From contig NZ_CP038438.1 of assembly GCF_004683905.1 (NCBI RefSeq), positions 2,976,001 to 3,040,000 on the forward strand: 64,000 nucleotides of DNA. Reading direction: 5' to 3'. Source of the stretch: Pseudomonas fluorescens (lineage in GTDB: Bacteria; Pseudomonadota; Gammaproteobacteria; Pseudomonadales; Pseudomonadaceae). Shown here in pieces: positions 44,700 through 53,204 of this stretch. The notes beneath the pieces were generated by a model, which saw only the letters and a program-made list of their open reading frames with translations, made no database searches and was not told the origin of the DNA. Numbering within the stretch: position 1 is the first letter of the stretch; the number at the start of each line of letters is the position of its first letter. The translations under genes were made by a program, and so were the position numbers.

Positions 44700-45782
44700 A
44701 TGAGCAAGCAAGCCGTGAAATTCGCCTACTGGGTGCCGAACGTCAGTGGCGGCCTGGTGGTCAGCAAAATCGAGCAGCGCACCGACTGGGGCATCGACTA
44801 CAACCGCAAACTCGCGCAACTCGCCGAAGCGGCCGGGTTCGAGTACGCCTTGACGCAGATCCGCTTTACCGCCGGTTACGGTGCCGAGTTCCAGCATGAG
44901 TCGGTGGCGTTCAGTCATGCGCTGCTGGCGGCTACCACCAGGCTCAAGGTGATCGCGGCGATTCTGCCGGGGCCATGGCAGCCGGCGCTGGCAGCCAAGC
45001 AACTGGCGACCATCGATCAACTCACCAACGGCCGGATTGCGGTGAACATCGTCAGCGGTTGGTTCAAGGGCGAATTCCAGGCCATCGGCGAACATTGGCT
45101 GGAACACGACGAGCGCTATCGGCGTTCCGAGGAATTCATCCGCTCGCTGCGCGGGATCTGGAGCCAGGATAACTTCAGCTTTCGCGGCGACTTCTACCGC
45201 TTCGACAATTACAGCCTCAAACCGAAACCGCTGGGCCGCCCGGAGATCTTTCAGGGCGGTAGTTCCCGTGCGGCTAGGGACATGGCGGCGCGGGTCTCGG
45301 ACTGGTATTTCACCAACGGCAACAGCGTCGAAGGGATCAAGGCGCAGGTCGATGACATCCGGGCCAAAGCGGCAGCCAACAATCACTCGGTGAAGATCGG
45401 CGTCAACGCCTTCGTGATTGCTCGCGACACTGAAGAAGAAGCGCGTGCGGTACTGGCGCAGATCATCGACCAGGCTGACCCGGACGCGGTCAACGCTTTC
45501 GGTGACGCCGCGAAGCAGGCGGGCAGGGCGTCGCCGGAGGGTGAGGGTAACTGGGCGAAATCGACGTTCGAGGATCTGGTGCAATACAACGATGGCTTCA
45601 AGACCAACCTGATCGGCACGCCACAGCAGATTGCCGAGCGGATTGTGGCGCTGAAAGCGGTGGGGGTGGATCTGGTGTTGGCGGGGTTTCTGCACTTTCA
45701 GGAGGAGGTGGAGTATTTCGGCAAACGTGTGTTGCCGTTAGTGCGGGAACTGGAGGCTGAAAAGACTGCCGCAGTAGCCTGA
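44700..45782 (+). CDS. sfnG: dimethyl sulfone monooxygenase
   Basis: An FMNH2-dependent two-component monooxygenase that turns dimethyl sulfone into methanesulfinate during sulfur scavenging. The 360-aa protein starts behind GAGGA. The family opening KFAYWVPNVSGGLVVSKIEQRT, followed by DYNRKLAQLAEAAGFEYALTQIRFTAGYG and LPGPWQPALAAKQLATIDQLTNGRIAVNIVSGWFKGEF, is characteristic of SfnG within the bacterial luciferase superfamily. It needs a separate flavin reductase, not seen here. It is preceded by a sigma-54 promoter. Confidence 0.94.
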   Translation: MSKQAVKFAYWVPNVSGGLVVSKIEQRTDWGIDYNRKLAQLAEAAGFEYALTQIRFTAGYGAEFQHESVAFSHALLAATTRLKVIAAILPGPWQPALAAKQLATIDQLTNGRIAVNIVSGWFKGEFQAIGEHWLEHDERYRRSEEFIRSLRGIWSQDNFSFRGDFYRFDNYSLKPKPLGRPEIFQGGSSRAARDMAARVSDWYFTNGNSVEGIKAQVDDIRAKAAANNHSVKIGVNAFVIARDTEEEARAVLAQIIDQADPDAVNAFGDAAKQAGRASPEGEGNWAKSTFEDLVQYNDGFKTNLIGTPQQIAERIVALKAVGVDLVLAGFLHFQEEVEYFGKRVLPLVRELEAEKTAAVA

Positions 45783-45797
45783 AACACCACAAAAACC

Positions 45798-45887
45798 TGT
45801 AGGAGTGAGCCTGCTCGCGATTGCGTATGAACAGTCAATATTCAGGCTGACTGACACACCGCTATCGCGAGCAGGCTCACTCCTACA
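45798..45887. repeat. REPIN, type B
   Basis: Inverted type-B arms between convergent sfnG and the DUF1348 gene; the spacer has the CTGACACACCGC tract. Confidence 0.9.
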
Positions 45888-45904
45888 ATTGGAACTATGT
45901 GGAC

Positions 45905-46384
45905 TTAGAGGCCTAGATCGGAGAGCCACGGATGATCATCCGGACGCCGACCCAGCGGCCAATGGAACTTGCGCTCGCTTTCCTTGATCGGCATGTCGTT
46001 GATGCAGGCATAGCGCTGGAACATCAGGCCGTGCTCATCGAACTCCCAGTTTTCGTTGCCGTAGGAGCGGAACCAGTTGCCCGAATCGTCGCGCCATTCA
46101 TAGGCATAGCGCACGGCAATCCGCGTGTCCGAATAGGCCCAGAGTTCCTTGATCAGGCGGTAGTCGAGTTCCTTGGCCCATTTACGGGTCAGGAACGCCT
46201 TGGCTTCCTCGCGGTTGTTGGCGAACTCGGCGCGGTTGCGCCATTTTGTGTCGAGGGTGTAGGCCAACGACACCTTCTCGGGATCGCGAGAGTTCCAGCC
46301 ATCTTCGGCCAGACGTACTTTTTCGATAGCCGATTCACGGTTGAACGGCGGTAAAGGCGGACGCACTTGGGCAGCAGTCGACAT
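45905..46384 (-). CDS. DUF1348 / SnoaL-like protein
   Basis: A 159-aa protein of the NTF2/SnoaL fold, starting behind GGGAGA. Landmarks are [89 protein letters not shown] and the C-terminal [13 protein letters not shown]. Aromatic and acidic residues line the presumed cone-shaped pocket, but no reaction is known. It follows the TetR gene by 56 bases on the same strand and is the likely target of that regulator. Confidence 0.88.
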   Translation of the reverse strand: MSTAAQVRPPLPPFNRESAIEKVRLAEDGWNSRDPEKVSLAYTLDTKWRNRAEFANNREEAKAFLTRKWAKELDYRLIKELWAYSDTRIAVRYAYEWRDDSGNWFRSYGNENWEFDEHGLMFQRYACINDMPIKESERKFHWPLGRRPDDHPWLSDLGL

Positions 46385-46440
46385 TTTCAGTCTCCCGATC
46401 TAATTAACGATTAAACAACGGTTGAGGCTTATTTAAGGCG

Positions 46441-47004
46441 TTACAGGTCCAATAACTTACGCGCCATGCATTGCGCATTATCAGCGGCACTGTGATCACC
46501 CATCACAAGCGCTACGGTAATGGCGCCGTCAATCAGGATCAGCAACTGTCTGGCCAGACGTTGCGGGTCCTCGGTGCCATGTTCGGTACACAGCTCGCAC
46601 AGGTAGTCGAGCAGCTTCTGTTTATGGTCTTTGGCGACCTGGCGCACCGGGTCTTCAGGATCGCCGGTCTCGCCACTGGTATTGATGAAGGCACAGCCAC
46701 GGAAACCTTCCGAGGCGAACCAGCTTTTGAGTACGGTAAACAGGTGGAGCAGGCGGTCGGCCGGGGTTTCGGCCTGATCGACGGCGCTGCGGTACCAGTG
46801 CATCCAGCGCACATCGCGGCGTTGCAAGGCAGCGACGGTCAGCTCCTCCTTGTTGGCGAAGTAGCGGTAGATGCTTTTTCTGGAGACGCCGGCGGTTTTC
46901 ACCAGAAGATCCATGCCGGTGGCGGCGATGCCACTTTTGTAGATCAGCTTTTCGGTGACATCCAGAATGATGTCGCGGGTTGAGGTGTCAGTGATTTCGT
47001 TCAT
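46441..47004 (-). CDS. TetR-family regulator
   Basis: A 187-aa repressor starting MNEITDTSTRDIILDVTEKLIYKSG. The helix-turn-helix is TGMDLLVKTAGVSRKSIYRYFANKEEL (residues 30-56). The C-terminal effector domain has GCAFINTSGETGDPEDPVRQVAKDHK, typical of the TetR group near SnoaL-like or oxidoreductase genes. Longer upstream frames run into a REPIN and are not used. A 14-bp palindrome lies 13 bases upstream. It forms an operon with the DUF1348 gene. Confidence 0.9.
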   Translation of the reverse strand: MNEITDTSTRDIILDVTEKLIYKSGIAATGMDLLVKTAGVSRKSIYRYFANKEELTVAALQRRDVRWMHWYRSAVDQAETPADRLLHLFTVLKSWFASEGFRGCAFINTSGETGDPEDPVRQVAKDHKQKLLDYLCELCTEHGTEDPQRLARQLLILIDGAITVALVMGDHSAADNAQCMARKLLDL

Positions 47005-47016
47005 GTGGCGAACAGT

Positions 47017-47030
47017 AGAACGATCGTTCT
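47017..47030. promoter_or_regulatory. probable TetR operator
   Basis: AGAACGATCGTTCT is a perfect 14-bp palindrome 13 bases upstream of the tetR ATG, of the AACG-AT-CGTT kind common for TetR-family operators. Autoregulation of the tetR-DUF1348 operon is inferred. Confidence 0.75.
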
Positions 47031-47069
47031 CCTTGGTCAAGCAGTTATTTTTGTGTCTGCGATACCGCT

Positions 47070-47134
47070 TTCGCGAGCAAGCCCGCTCCCACATTTGAAA
47101 TGTGATCCACTGTGGGAGCGAGCCTGCTCGCGAA
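47070..47134. repeat. REPIN, mixed A/B right arm
   Basis: The left arm is type A; the right arm reads GGGAGCGAGCCTGCTCGC, intermediate between types A and B. The linker is TTTGAAATGTGATCC. It lies between divergent tetR and pssA. Confidence 0.88.
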
Positions 47135-47219
47135 GGGGGCATTACAGACAGTAACAAGACCCGAACCGGTTGATGGTGTAAGCTCTCGGGTTCTTCGGAT
47201 TCGACCCATTGCGAGCCCT

Positions 47220-48563
47220 ATGCCGTTGCTTTTCAAACGCTCTTTGCTGCCCAAACTGCGCAGCTTTCCGCTGACTGCCGAGGCCGTGACCATTCTGTCC
47301 GGCGCCGCCGAGTTCCGTCGTTGCCTGCTGGAGAAAATCGCCGAGGCGACCCGGCGCATCTACATCGTTGCGCTGTATCTGCAGCACGACGAGGCCGGTC
47401 AGGAAATCCTCGATGCCTTGCACGCCGCCAAGCTCAAGCGCCCGGAGCTGGAGATCGTCGTGGTGGTTGACTGGCTGCGCGCCCAGCGCGGGTTGATCGG
47501 TGCCGGCAAACAGCCGGGCAACTCGGCGTGGTACCAGGAAATGACCCGCACCCATCAGAGTGAAGTGCCGGTCTACGGCGTGCCGGTGCAGACCCGCGAA
47601 CTGTTCGGCGTCCTGCATCTGAAAGGCTTCGTGATCGACGATTACGTGGTTTACAGCGGTGCGAGCCTGAACAACGTCTACCTGCACAAGTTCGACAAGT
47701 ACCGTTTCGACCGCTACCACGTGCTGCACAGCCGCGAACTGGCGGATTCAATGCATCACCTGGTCAAGCACGGCCTGATCGAATCCAAGGCTGTGCATCG
47801 CCTCGACCTGCCCAACCTGCCGACCACCCGCAGCCTGCGCAACGACATCGGCGATCTGCGCAGTCGTCTCAAATATGCGGCGTACGACACCAGTGCCGGC
47901 AGCACCGCGCATACCGGCCTGTCGGTCAGTCCGTTGCTGGGCGTGGGCAAGAACAACCCGTTGAACCGGGTGATTGTCGAGCTGATCGCCAGTGCGCAAC
48001 AGCAACTGACCATCTGCACGCCGTACTTCAACCTGCCGCTGCCGATCATCCGCGAGGTCAACCGTGCGCTGGCCCGTGGGGTGAAGATCGACATCGTGGT
48101 CGGCGACAAGACGGCCAACGACTTCTACATTCCGCCCAGCGAGCCGTTCAAGGTGATTGCGGCGCTGCCGTATCTGTACGAAATCAGCCTGCGGCGTTTT
48201 GCCAAGCGGCATCAGCGCAACATCGACAGCGGCCAGTTGAACCTGCATCTGTGGCGTGACGGCGACAACAGCTATCACCTCAAGGGCATGTGGGTCGACC
48301 AGCGCTATACGCTGCTGACCGGCAACAACCTCAATCCACGGGCGTTCCGCCTCGACCTGGAAAACGCGCTGTTGATCGATGATCCGCAAGGCGAGTGGCT
48401 TGAGCCACGGGCGAAGGAACAGCAAGAGATTTTCCGCAACACCACGCGGATCGCCAGCTTCCAGAACCTGGAAACCTTGCCGGAGTACCCGGCGGGGGTG
48501 GCGAAGTTTCTCAAGCGGGTGAGTCGGGTTCGGATCGAGCGGTTGCTCTACCGGATTTTGTAA
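47220..48563 (+). CDS. pssA: CDP-diacylglycerol-serine O-phosphatidyltransferase (PLD type)
   Basis: Makes phosphatidylserine from CDP-diacylglycerol and serine, feeding phosphatidylethanolamine synthesis. The 447-aa protein is close to E. coli PssA length (451). Two phospholipase-D HKD-like motifs are visible: HLKGFVIDDYVVYSGASLNN near residue 137 and YHLKGMWVDQRYTLLTGNNLN near 350. The opening LPKLRSFPLTAEAVTILSGAAEFRRCLLEKI and the basic C-terminus (KFLKRVSRVRIERLLYRIL) fit a peripheral membrane enzyme. It is monocistronic. Confidence 0.93.
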   Translation: MPLLFKRSLLPKLRSFPLTAEAVTILSGAAEFRRCLLEKIAEATRRIYIVALYLQHDEAGQEILDALHAAKLKRPELEIVVVVDWLRAQRGLIGAGKQPGNSAWYQEMTRTHQSEVPVYGVPVQTRELFGVLHLKGFVIDDYVVYSGASLNNVYLHKFDKYRFDRYHVLHSRELADSMHHLVKHGLIESKAVHRLDLPNLPTTRSLRNDIGDLRSRLKYAAYDTSAGSTAHTGLSVSPLLGVGKNNPLNRVIVELIASAQQQLTICTPYFNLPLPIIREVNRALARGVKIDIVVGDKTANDFYIPPSEPFKVIAALPYLYEISLRRFAKRHQRNIDSGQLNLHLWRDGDNSYHLKGMWVDQRYTLLTGNNLNPRAFRLDLENALLIDDPQGEWLEPRAKEQQEIFRNTTRIASFQNLETLPEYPAGVAKFLKRVSRVRIERLLYRIL

Positions 48564-48595
48564 CCCTTCAGATTATTCGGTGCGGTTAAACCGCT

Positions 48596-48660
48596 ATCGC
48601 GAGCAGGCTCACTCCTACAGGGGAATGCATTCCAACTGTAGGAGTGAGCCTGCTCGCGAT
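48596..48660. repeat. REPIN, type B
   Basis: Inverted type-B arms with linker GGGAATGCATTCC, between convergent pssA and the efe operon. Confidence 0.9.
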
Positions 48661-48685
48661 GGGGCACTTAAGGCCTCTACATCAA

Positions 48686-49510
48686 TCAGTTCAGACCGAG
48701 CTTGCCACGCAATGTGGACAGGTCTTCCGCCAAGGTATTGACCGGCCCGACCAGTGCTTTGCGGTCGTTATCCTTCACTTTGTCATAAGTCTCGAAACCA
48801 CCGTCCTTGGTCTTGTACTTGGCAAGGATCTTGTCCACGGTAGCGAAGTTCTTGTCGACTTTGGCAACGAACGCCTTGTCCTGCTTCTCGATCTGCGGTC
48901 GGAACAGGTCGACGATCTTCTTCGCGCCGTCGATGTTGCCCTGGAAGTCATACAGGTCAGTGTGACTGTAACGGTCTTCTTCACCGGAGATCTTGGTCGC
49001 GGCGACTTCTTCCAGCAGCGCGGCCGCACCACCGACGACTTTCTCCGGCGGGAAGGTCAGGCCGGCGACGCGGGTCTGCAGGTCTTTCACGTCGCTATCG
49101 AGCTTGTCAGCCAGAGCGGTCAGGCCTTCAGTGGTTTTCTCCGAGAACAGCGAATATTCAATGCGGTGAAAACCGGTGAAGTCTTCAGCCTTCACGCCTT
49201 TTTCGTGGTCGTCGACGCGCGAGTCGATGGACGCATCAAGGTCACTGAACAGCTCGGCAATCGGCTCGATCGACTCGTAGTAGACGCGGGTCGGCGCGTA
49301 GAGCTTTTGCGCGGTGGCCAGATCGCCTTTCTTCACCGCATCGGTGAATTGTTTGGTGTGGCTGCCCAGTTCATCCAGTTGCTCGGTGACGTAGATCTTG
49401 TAGTCCGACACCGGGCCGACCAGATCCAGTGGCGCCGTCGCGGCGAACGCCGACAGCGGGGTGTTGAGCAAACCGAGGGTCAGCAGTAATGCGAGTGGCG
49501 ACTTTTTCAT
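48686..49510 (-). CDS. EfeO/EfeM-like M75 (imelysin) iron-uptake protein
   Basis: A 274-aa periplasmic protein, last in the efe operon. A signal peptide ([23 protein letters not shown]) is followed directly by an M75 domain ([44 protein letters not shown] in part). The conserved [12 protein letters not shown] contains the His-x-x-Glu metal motif, and [22 protein letters not shown] follows. There is no cupredoxin domain, so it is the EfeM-like short form, paralogous to EfeO two genes upstream. It starts 25 bases after the efeB stop. Confidence 0.9.
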   Translation of the reverse strand: MKKSPLALLLTLGLLNTPLSAFAATAPLDLVGPVSDYKIYVTEQLDELGSHTKQFTDAVKKGDLATAQKLYAPTRVYYESIEPIAELFSDLDASIDSRVDDHEKGVKAEDFTGFHRIEYSLFSEKTTEGLTALADKLDSDVKDLQTRVAGLTFPPEKVVGGAAALLEEVAATKISGEEDRYSHTDLYDFQGNIDGAKKIVDLFRPQIEKQDKAFVAKVDKNFATVDKILAKYKTKDGGFETYDKVKDNDRKALVGPVNTLAEDLSTLRGKLGLN

Positions 49511-49535
49511 GGAGCGGCTCCGAGGTTTTTTATGG

Positions 49536-50834
49536 TTAGGCAGCTGTTTTGGGTTGTGTGGCGTTGAGCAGCGAGCGACCGATGAAATCCTTGTCGCCGG
49601 TGACACCCGGAAGGGTGAAGAAGTAACCGCCGCCGACCGGTTTGAGGTATTCCTCAAGCGGCTCGCCGTTGAGCCGGGTCTGCACGGTGATGAAGCCTTT
49701 TTCCAGATCGGCCTGGTAGCAAATGAACAGCAGGCCCATGTCGAGCTGGCCGTTCTTGTTCACGCCGTTGGAGTAGTTGAACGGCCGGCGCAGGATCAGG
49801 TTGGCCTGGCTCGCGGCGGTGCGCGGGTTGGCCAGGCGAATGTGTGCGTCGAGCTTGGTCAGTTTGCCTTCCGGGTCTTTGCTGTAATCCGGGACTTCGG
49901 TTTCATGGTTGGCGCCCATCGGTGCACCCGTGGTTTTGACCCGGCCGATGATGCTTTCCTGTTCCTGCAGCGGCGTACGGTCCCAGCGCTCGACGAAATT
50001 GCGGATGATCCGCACCGCCTGATAGCTGCCGTGGGCCGCCCAGGCCGGCTCATCGCTGCCCGGTTGCACCCAGACAATCTTGTCCATGGCCTTGGCGTCG
50101 TTGGAATCGGGGTTGGCCGAGCCGTCCCGGAAACCGAGGAAGTTACGCGCCGATTGCGCCGGCACCCCCGGTTTGGCCGGGGCTTGTGGCGGCACGCTGC
50201 CTTCCTGTTTCCAGCGCACCAGCAGCAGGTCCGGCAGGTTCTTGACGATGTCGCGCAGGGCGTGAATGTTGGTGTCGGCGGTGTTCGAGCAGAATTGCAG
50301 GCTCAGGTCGCCGTGGCAGCAATCGGCTTCCAGCGCATCGTTGGGGAAACCGACCATGCGTTGCAGGCGCTTGGGTTTGGCTGCGGCCAGACCGAAGCGC
50401 TCGTCGAATAACGATTCGCCTACGGAGACGGTGATGGTCAGGTTGTCCGGGGTCACCACCGGCCCGAGAATGCCGGAATCCGGCGGCGGCAGTTTCGGGT
50501 CGATCTGTGCCACCGGGCCGCCCTTCATCAGGAACGCGATGCGCTCGTTGAGGGTGCGGAACAGCCGCTCCAGGTCTTCGCGATCACTGGCCAGTACGTC
50601 GAACGACACGAACATGCCGGACGCCGGACGCGGGGTGACGATGCCGGTCTGGTGCACGCCGTGGAAATCGTGGCGGTCTTCGGTCTTGTCGCTGCTCGGC
50701 GCTTCGGTGACTTGCGCCGGCGCTGCCGCCATGGCCGGGCAGCTCAGGGCCGAACCGGCCAAGGCGACGCCGGCGACACCCATGCCCATCAGCAGGCGGC
50801 GACGTTGCAGATCGAGGTTTTGCAAATCTTTCAT
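49536..50834 (-). CDS. efeB: EfeB, Tat-exported DyP-type haem peroxidase
   Basis: A 432-aa dye-decolourising peroxidase that oxidises Fe(II) or acts as deferrochelatase in the periplasm. The N-terminus has a twin-arginine signal ([20 protein letters not shown]). The DyP signature is [14 protein letters not shown] with the distal Asp, the proximal haem-ligand His lies in a later region, and the Arg of the distal pocket is in [15 protein letters not shown]. It lies 17 bases after efeO in the efe operon. Confidence 0.94.
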   Translation of the reverse strand: MKDLQNLDLQRRRLLMGMGVAGVALAGSALSCPAMAAAPAQVTEAPSSDKTEDRHDFHGVHQTGIVTPRPASGMFVSFDVLASDREDLERLFRTLNERIAFLMKGGPVAQIDPKLPPPDSGILGPVVTPDNLTITVSVGESLFDERFGLAAAKPKRLQRMVGFPNDALEADCCHGDLSLQFCSNTADTNIHALRDIVKNLPDLLLVRWKQEGSVPPQAPAKPGVPAQSARNFLGFRDGSANPDSNDAKAMDKIVWVQPGSDEPAWAAHGSYQAVRIIRNFVERWDRTPLQEQESIIGRVKTTGAPMGANHETEVPDYSKDPEGKLTKLDAHIRLANPRTAASQANLILRRPFNYSNGVNKNGQLDMGLLFICYQADLEKGFITVQTRLNGEPLEEYLKPVGGGYFFTLPGVTGDKDFIGRSLLNATQPKTAA

Positions 50835-50851
50835 CGGTATTCGTCTTCTGC

Positions 50852-52051
50852 TTACAGGCCGGAAAGGCCGAGGGCGGGATCGATGCCATCCAGAGCGTCA
50901 GCCAGGGCCTGAGCCTTGTCGGCGATCTGTTTGCGTTGTTCGCCACTGACCATGTCGTAAGTGGCGTAGCCGTCCTTGACCTTGAAGCTATTCAGTACGC
51001 TGTCGAAATCGCTCAGCGCCGCGTCGATTTTCGGCAGCAGATCCGGCGCCGATTTGGTCAGCATTGGCCGCAGCAACTCGACGACCTTGTGTGCGGTTTG
51101 CAGGTTGCCGGCGAAACCGTTGAGGTCGCCGTGGCTGTAGCGTTCTTCTTCACCACTGGCGGCGCGCACGTCGGCCAGGGTGTTGAGATTGCGCACCACG
51201 ATGTTCACCAGTTGCTCCGGTGGTAGTGATTGGGCCAGCAGTTGCTGTTTGAGCGTGGTGACATCGGCCAGCAGGCGCTCGGCGACCGGCGTCAGGCTGT
51301 CGAGACTGCGTTGCTGGAACAGCGCGTATTCGACCCGGTGGAAACCGACGAAGGCCGGATCCTGCTCACGCTTTTCGAAATAATCGGCGCGGGCATTGAT
51401 GCTGTTGTCCAGTTCCGCCAGGCGTTGCGCGGCTGGGGCCAGGCGCTGGTAAGCGGCACGCGCCGGCAGGTACAGCGTCTGCGCCTGGGCCAGATCGCCG
51501 CCGGCAATTGCCTGATTCAGCGCGGTCACGGCTTTGATCAGCGCGCTGCCTTGCGTCGCCAGATACACGCGGAACTCCGACAGCGGCCCGACGAAAGCGA
51601 CCATCGACGGCTTGGCCTTGGCGGCAGCATCGGAAGCCGCTGTCGGCGTCACGTGCAGCACGCCGCGAGGGTTGCTCAGCAGACCGCAAGTGATCGCATA
51701 GTCGCCGGGTTGCAGGTTGGCGTTGATCACCTGGCTCAGGCCCGGCGCGATGTTTTCGCGCTCTTCGATCACCAGCACGCCGTCCAGAATTTCCCATTCC
51801 ACCGCCCGGTCGGAGCGGTTGACGATGCGGAAACTGGCGCGACCAGCGGGAACCGTCAGCTCGTTCGGATCGCAGCTGTGCGCGTTGATGTTCACCACCA
51901 CTTCGTCATGGTTGTGCTGCCGCTTGGCCGCGGCCATTTTCGAGGCGTAGTAGAACAAGCCACCGGCGGCGATCATCACGACCACCGAACCGGCCACCGC
52001 CCAGCGCAAGGCGCGGGGAGGCGAGGCCTGAGGAGTATTAGGCTTTGACAT
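50852..52051 (-). CDS. efeO: EfeO, cupredoxin-M75 iron-uptake protein
   Basis: A 399-aa periplasmic or membrane-anchored protein. A hydrophobic segment ([19 protein letters not shown], about 18-36) anchors or exports it. Residues 45-130 form a cupredoxin-like domain ([39 protein letters not shown] in part). The M75 domain follows from about 155, with [11 protein letters not shown] carrying the His-x-x-Glu motif and [19 protein letters not shown]. It delivers iron to EfeU. The gene starts eight bases after the efeU stop. Confidence 0.93.
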   Translation of the reverse strand: MSKPNTPQASPPRALRWAVAGSVVVMIAAGGLFYYASKMAAAKRQHNHDEVVVNINAHSCDPNELTVPAGRASFRIVNRSDRAVEWEILDGVLVIEERENIAPGLSQVINANLQPGDYAITCGLLSNPRGVLHVTPTAASDAAAKAKPSMVAFVGPLSEFRVYLATQGSALIKAVTALNQAIAGGDLAQAQTLYLPARAAYQRLAPAAQRLAELDNSINARADYFEKREQDPAFVGFHRVEYALFQQRSLDSLTPVAERLLADVTTLKQQLLAQSLPPEQLVNIVVRNLNTLADVRAASGEEERYSHGDLNGFAGNLQTAHKVVELLRPMLTKSAPDLLPKIDAALSDFDSVLNSFKVKDGYATYDMVSGEQRKQIADKAQALADALDGIDPALGLSGL

Positions 52052-52059
52052 GGAGGCCC

Positions 52060-52914
52060 TTATTGGCTGGAAACGGAAGACGATTTGCCGGCGGCGTCAG
52101 CGCTGGAGGCCGGCGCGGCGGGGTAGAAAAACATCACCAGCGCCAGCACCAGATAGATCAGGTACGCACCGAGAGTGCTGACGGTCGGCGCATCCTGATA
52201 CCCGAACATGCCGGCCAGCACCGAACCCAGCGGGCCGTCCATCGGCAGCGTCGCGCTGAAGTCGAACAGCACGGTCTGCAGGTGATTCCACACACCGGCT
52301 TCATGCAGAGCTTGCACCGAATTGGCGAGGATCCCGGCGGCGACCACCAGAATGAACAGCCCGGTCCACTTGAAGAACGCCGACAGGTTCAGGCGCATGC
52401 TGCCGCTGTAGATCAGGAAGCCGACAATGATCGCCAGCACCAGGCCGAGCAGGGCACCGATTGGCGCGCCCGGGCCTTCGCTCTGCTGGAACACGGCGAG
52501 CAGGAAGAACACAGTTTCCAGGCCTTCGCGAGCCACGGCGAAGAACACCATGGCGATCAGCGCGATTACCTGGTGCTTTGACGAAGTCAGAGCGTGATCG
52601 AGCGAGGCTTGCAGCGAATGCTTGATCGAGCGCGCAACCTTGCGCATCCAGAACACCATCGAACTGAGAATGCCCACCGCGACGAGTCCGACAATGCCTT
52701 CAAACAACTCCTGCTGTTTCTGTGGGAATTCGGCGCTGACCAGTTCCAGGCCACCGCCGACCAGCAGCGCCAGCGCAGCGGCGAGGAAGACGCCGATCCA
52801 CACTGCCGGCATCCACTGGCCACGACCGGTCTGTTGCAGGTAGCTGGCGATGATGCCAACGATCAGCGCGGCTTCAATGCCTTCGCGCAGCATGATCAGA
52901 AAGGGAACGAGCAT
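52060..52914 (-). CDS. efeU: EfeU, FTR1-family iron permease
   Basis: A 284-aa inner-membrane permease with seven helices, first gene of the efe operon. Both FTR1 iron-binding REGxE motifs are present: LREGIEAALIVG near residue 10 and AREGLETVFFL near 128. It imports Fe(III) formed after ferrous iron oxidation by EfeB/EfeO. The C-terminal tail (SSADAAGKSSSVSSQ) is Ser-rich. A strong Fur box lies 42-60 bases upstream. Confidence 0.95.
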   Translation of the reverse strand: MLVPFLIMLREGIEAALIVGIIASYLQQTGRGQWMPAVWIGVFLAAALALLVGGGLELVSAEFPQKQQELFEGIVGLVAVGILSSMVFWMRKVARSIKHSLQASLDHALTSSKHQVIALIAMVFFAVAREGLETVFFLLAVFQQSEGPGAPIGALLGLVLAIIVGFLIYSGSMRLNLSAFFKWTGLFILVVAAGILANSVQALHEAGVWNHLQTVLFDFSATLPMDGPLGSVLAGMFGYQDAPTVSTLGAYLIYLVLALVMFFYPAAPASSADAAGKSSSVSSQ

Positions 52915-52941
52915 TCGGTGTCCACTAAGTCATTCGAAGAA

Positions 52942-52956
52942 GTTACAAGTTGTAAC
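52942..52956. promoter_or_regulatory. 15-bp palindrome next to the efeU Fur box
   Basis: GTTACAAGTTGTAAC is perfectly symmetric around one central base and touches the first base of the Fur box. It is 28 bases upstream of the efeU ATG. It could bind a second regulator; no named consensus fits well. Confidence 0.6.
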
Positions 52957-52974
52957 ATAATGACAACCATTCTC
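52956..52974 (-). promoter_or_regulatory. Fur box of the efe operon
   Basis: CATAATGACAACCATTCTC matches the 19-base Fur consensus at 15 positions by my own alignment. It lies 42-60 bases upstream of efeU, as expected for iron repression. Confidence 0.85.
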
Positions 52975-53042
52975 ACATGACAATGATTGACATAAACCTG
53001 AACGCAAGCTGAACAACCTGTTTTTTGCCACGCACAAATCCC

Positions 53043-53131
53043 GGTGGGAGCGGGCTTGCTCGCGAAGGCGGCGTGTCAGTCGATAAGGATGTTGCTGACA
53101 CATCGCCTTCGCGAGCAAGCCCGCTCCCACA
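53043..53131. repeat. REPIN, type A
   Basis: Inverted type-A arms between the divergent efe operon and the AraC-type gene. Confidence 0.9.
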
Positions 53132-53204
53132 GGGGATTCGTGTTGAATTCGCATCCTGCGTTAAGATGCCGGTCACTCGAAAACAACAAGGTCTGCCTCG
53201 CTCC

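Noticed and set aside
46441..47157. Longer TetR protein starting upstream
   Set aside because: The upstream codons translate REPIN sequence and cross the probable operator; the ATG at 47004 fits the family.
53025..53204. N-terminal extension of the AraC-type protein
   Set aside because: The extra codons read through a type-A REPIN, and family N-termini fit the ATG at 53205 (or at most 53166). The extension is not convincing coding sequence.
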